This document shows positions 5,291-5,367 of a stretch of DNA of 5,367 nucleotides, in pieces (position 1 is the first letter of the stretch; the number at the start of each line of letters is the position of its first letter). The notes beneath the pieces were generated by a model. That model saw nothing but the letters and a program-made list of their open reading frames with translations, ran no database searches and had not been told where the DNA came from. A program made the position numbers and the translations under genes. The stretch is from contig JAAYFX010000223.1 in assembly GCA_012728025.1 (NCBI GenBank), positions 1 to 5,367 of the forward strand. Reading direction: 5' to 3'. This DNA comes from Clostridiales bacterium (GTDB lineage: Bacteria; Bacillota; Clostridia; Oscillospirales; Oscillospiraceae).

Positions 5291-5367
5291 TTGAACAACA
5301 AGTTTGACGACGACTTAGGCGAGCAACAAAGCCTTTTTGATATAATCGATACGCCCAGTCAGTTTGA
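5291..5367 (+). CDS. Start of a gene cut by the window end; possibly signal peptidase I (lepB) by gene order
   Basis: Twenty-five codons are open from a TTG start to the window edge. The peptide begins MNNKFDDDLGEQQSLF and is acidic and hydrophilic, with no membrane segment yet. The GGGAGG at 5277-5282 and its 8-nt spacing support translation. In many Clostridia rplS is followed by lepB and then the ribosome-assembly GTPase gene rbgA/ylqF, and some signal peptidases in this group carry a hydrophilic N-terminal extension before the membrane anchor. That makes lepB the leading guess, but nothing in the visible residues identifies it; an unrelated protein is equally compatible. Hairpins just upstream of the ribosome binding site could affect its translation. 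Confidence 0.65.
   Translation, partial: MNNKFDDDLGEQQSLFDIIDTPSQF

Overview
The window carries six genes, all on the + strand, from what looks like a Gram-positive anaerobe of the class Clostridia (Oscillospiraceae/Ruminococcaceae or Lachnospiraceae-like). The evidence is strong GGAGG-type ribosome binding sites, SigA-type promoters close to TTGACA/TATAAT, T-rich intrinsic terminators, and a gene set (zinc-ribbon tail typical of clostridial SPFH proteins, AEC permease, MepA-like MATE, cytidylate-kinase-like protein, DegV, L19) that is common in that class. The taxon is an inference; there is no rRNA gene.

Layout. Positions 2-259 are the 3' end of a gene whose product ends in three zinc ribbons, closed by an intrinsic terminator at 285-323. 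At 363-1301 is a ten-helix AEC-family permease. A near-consensus promoter (1330-1357) starts a probable two-gene operon: a MATE efflux transporter (1419-2819), then a cytidylate-kinase-like P-loop protein (2870-3478). An exact-consensus promoter (3516-3544), overlapped downstream by an operator-like set of repeats, drives a DegV-family fatty-acid-binding protein, whose start is best placed at 3615 rather than at an upstream GTG. An extended -10 promoter (4498-4526) and a structured leader precede rplS (L19, 4627-4968), which ends at a 12-bp-stem terminator (5007-5047). The last 322 bases before the final gene are non-coding and hold a perfect 20-bp palindrome, a candidate promoter and competing hairpins. 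The final gene, starting at a TTG at 5291, runs off the window; gene order suggests signal peptidase I, but the 25 visible residues cannot prove it.

Functionally this is a mix of membrane transport (AEC, MATE), lipid or nucleotide housekeeping (DegV, kinase-like protein) and translation (L19). Each unit has its own promoter or terminator, so the genes are neighbours more than one pathway. I see no mobile element, CRISPR array, tRNA or clearly novel multi-gene system. The most interesting signals are regulatory: the repeats over the degV start site, the rplS leader with a possible ribosome-binding-site switch, and the palindrome and hairpins after rplS.
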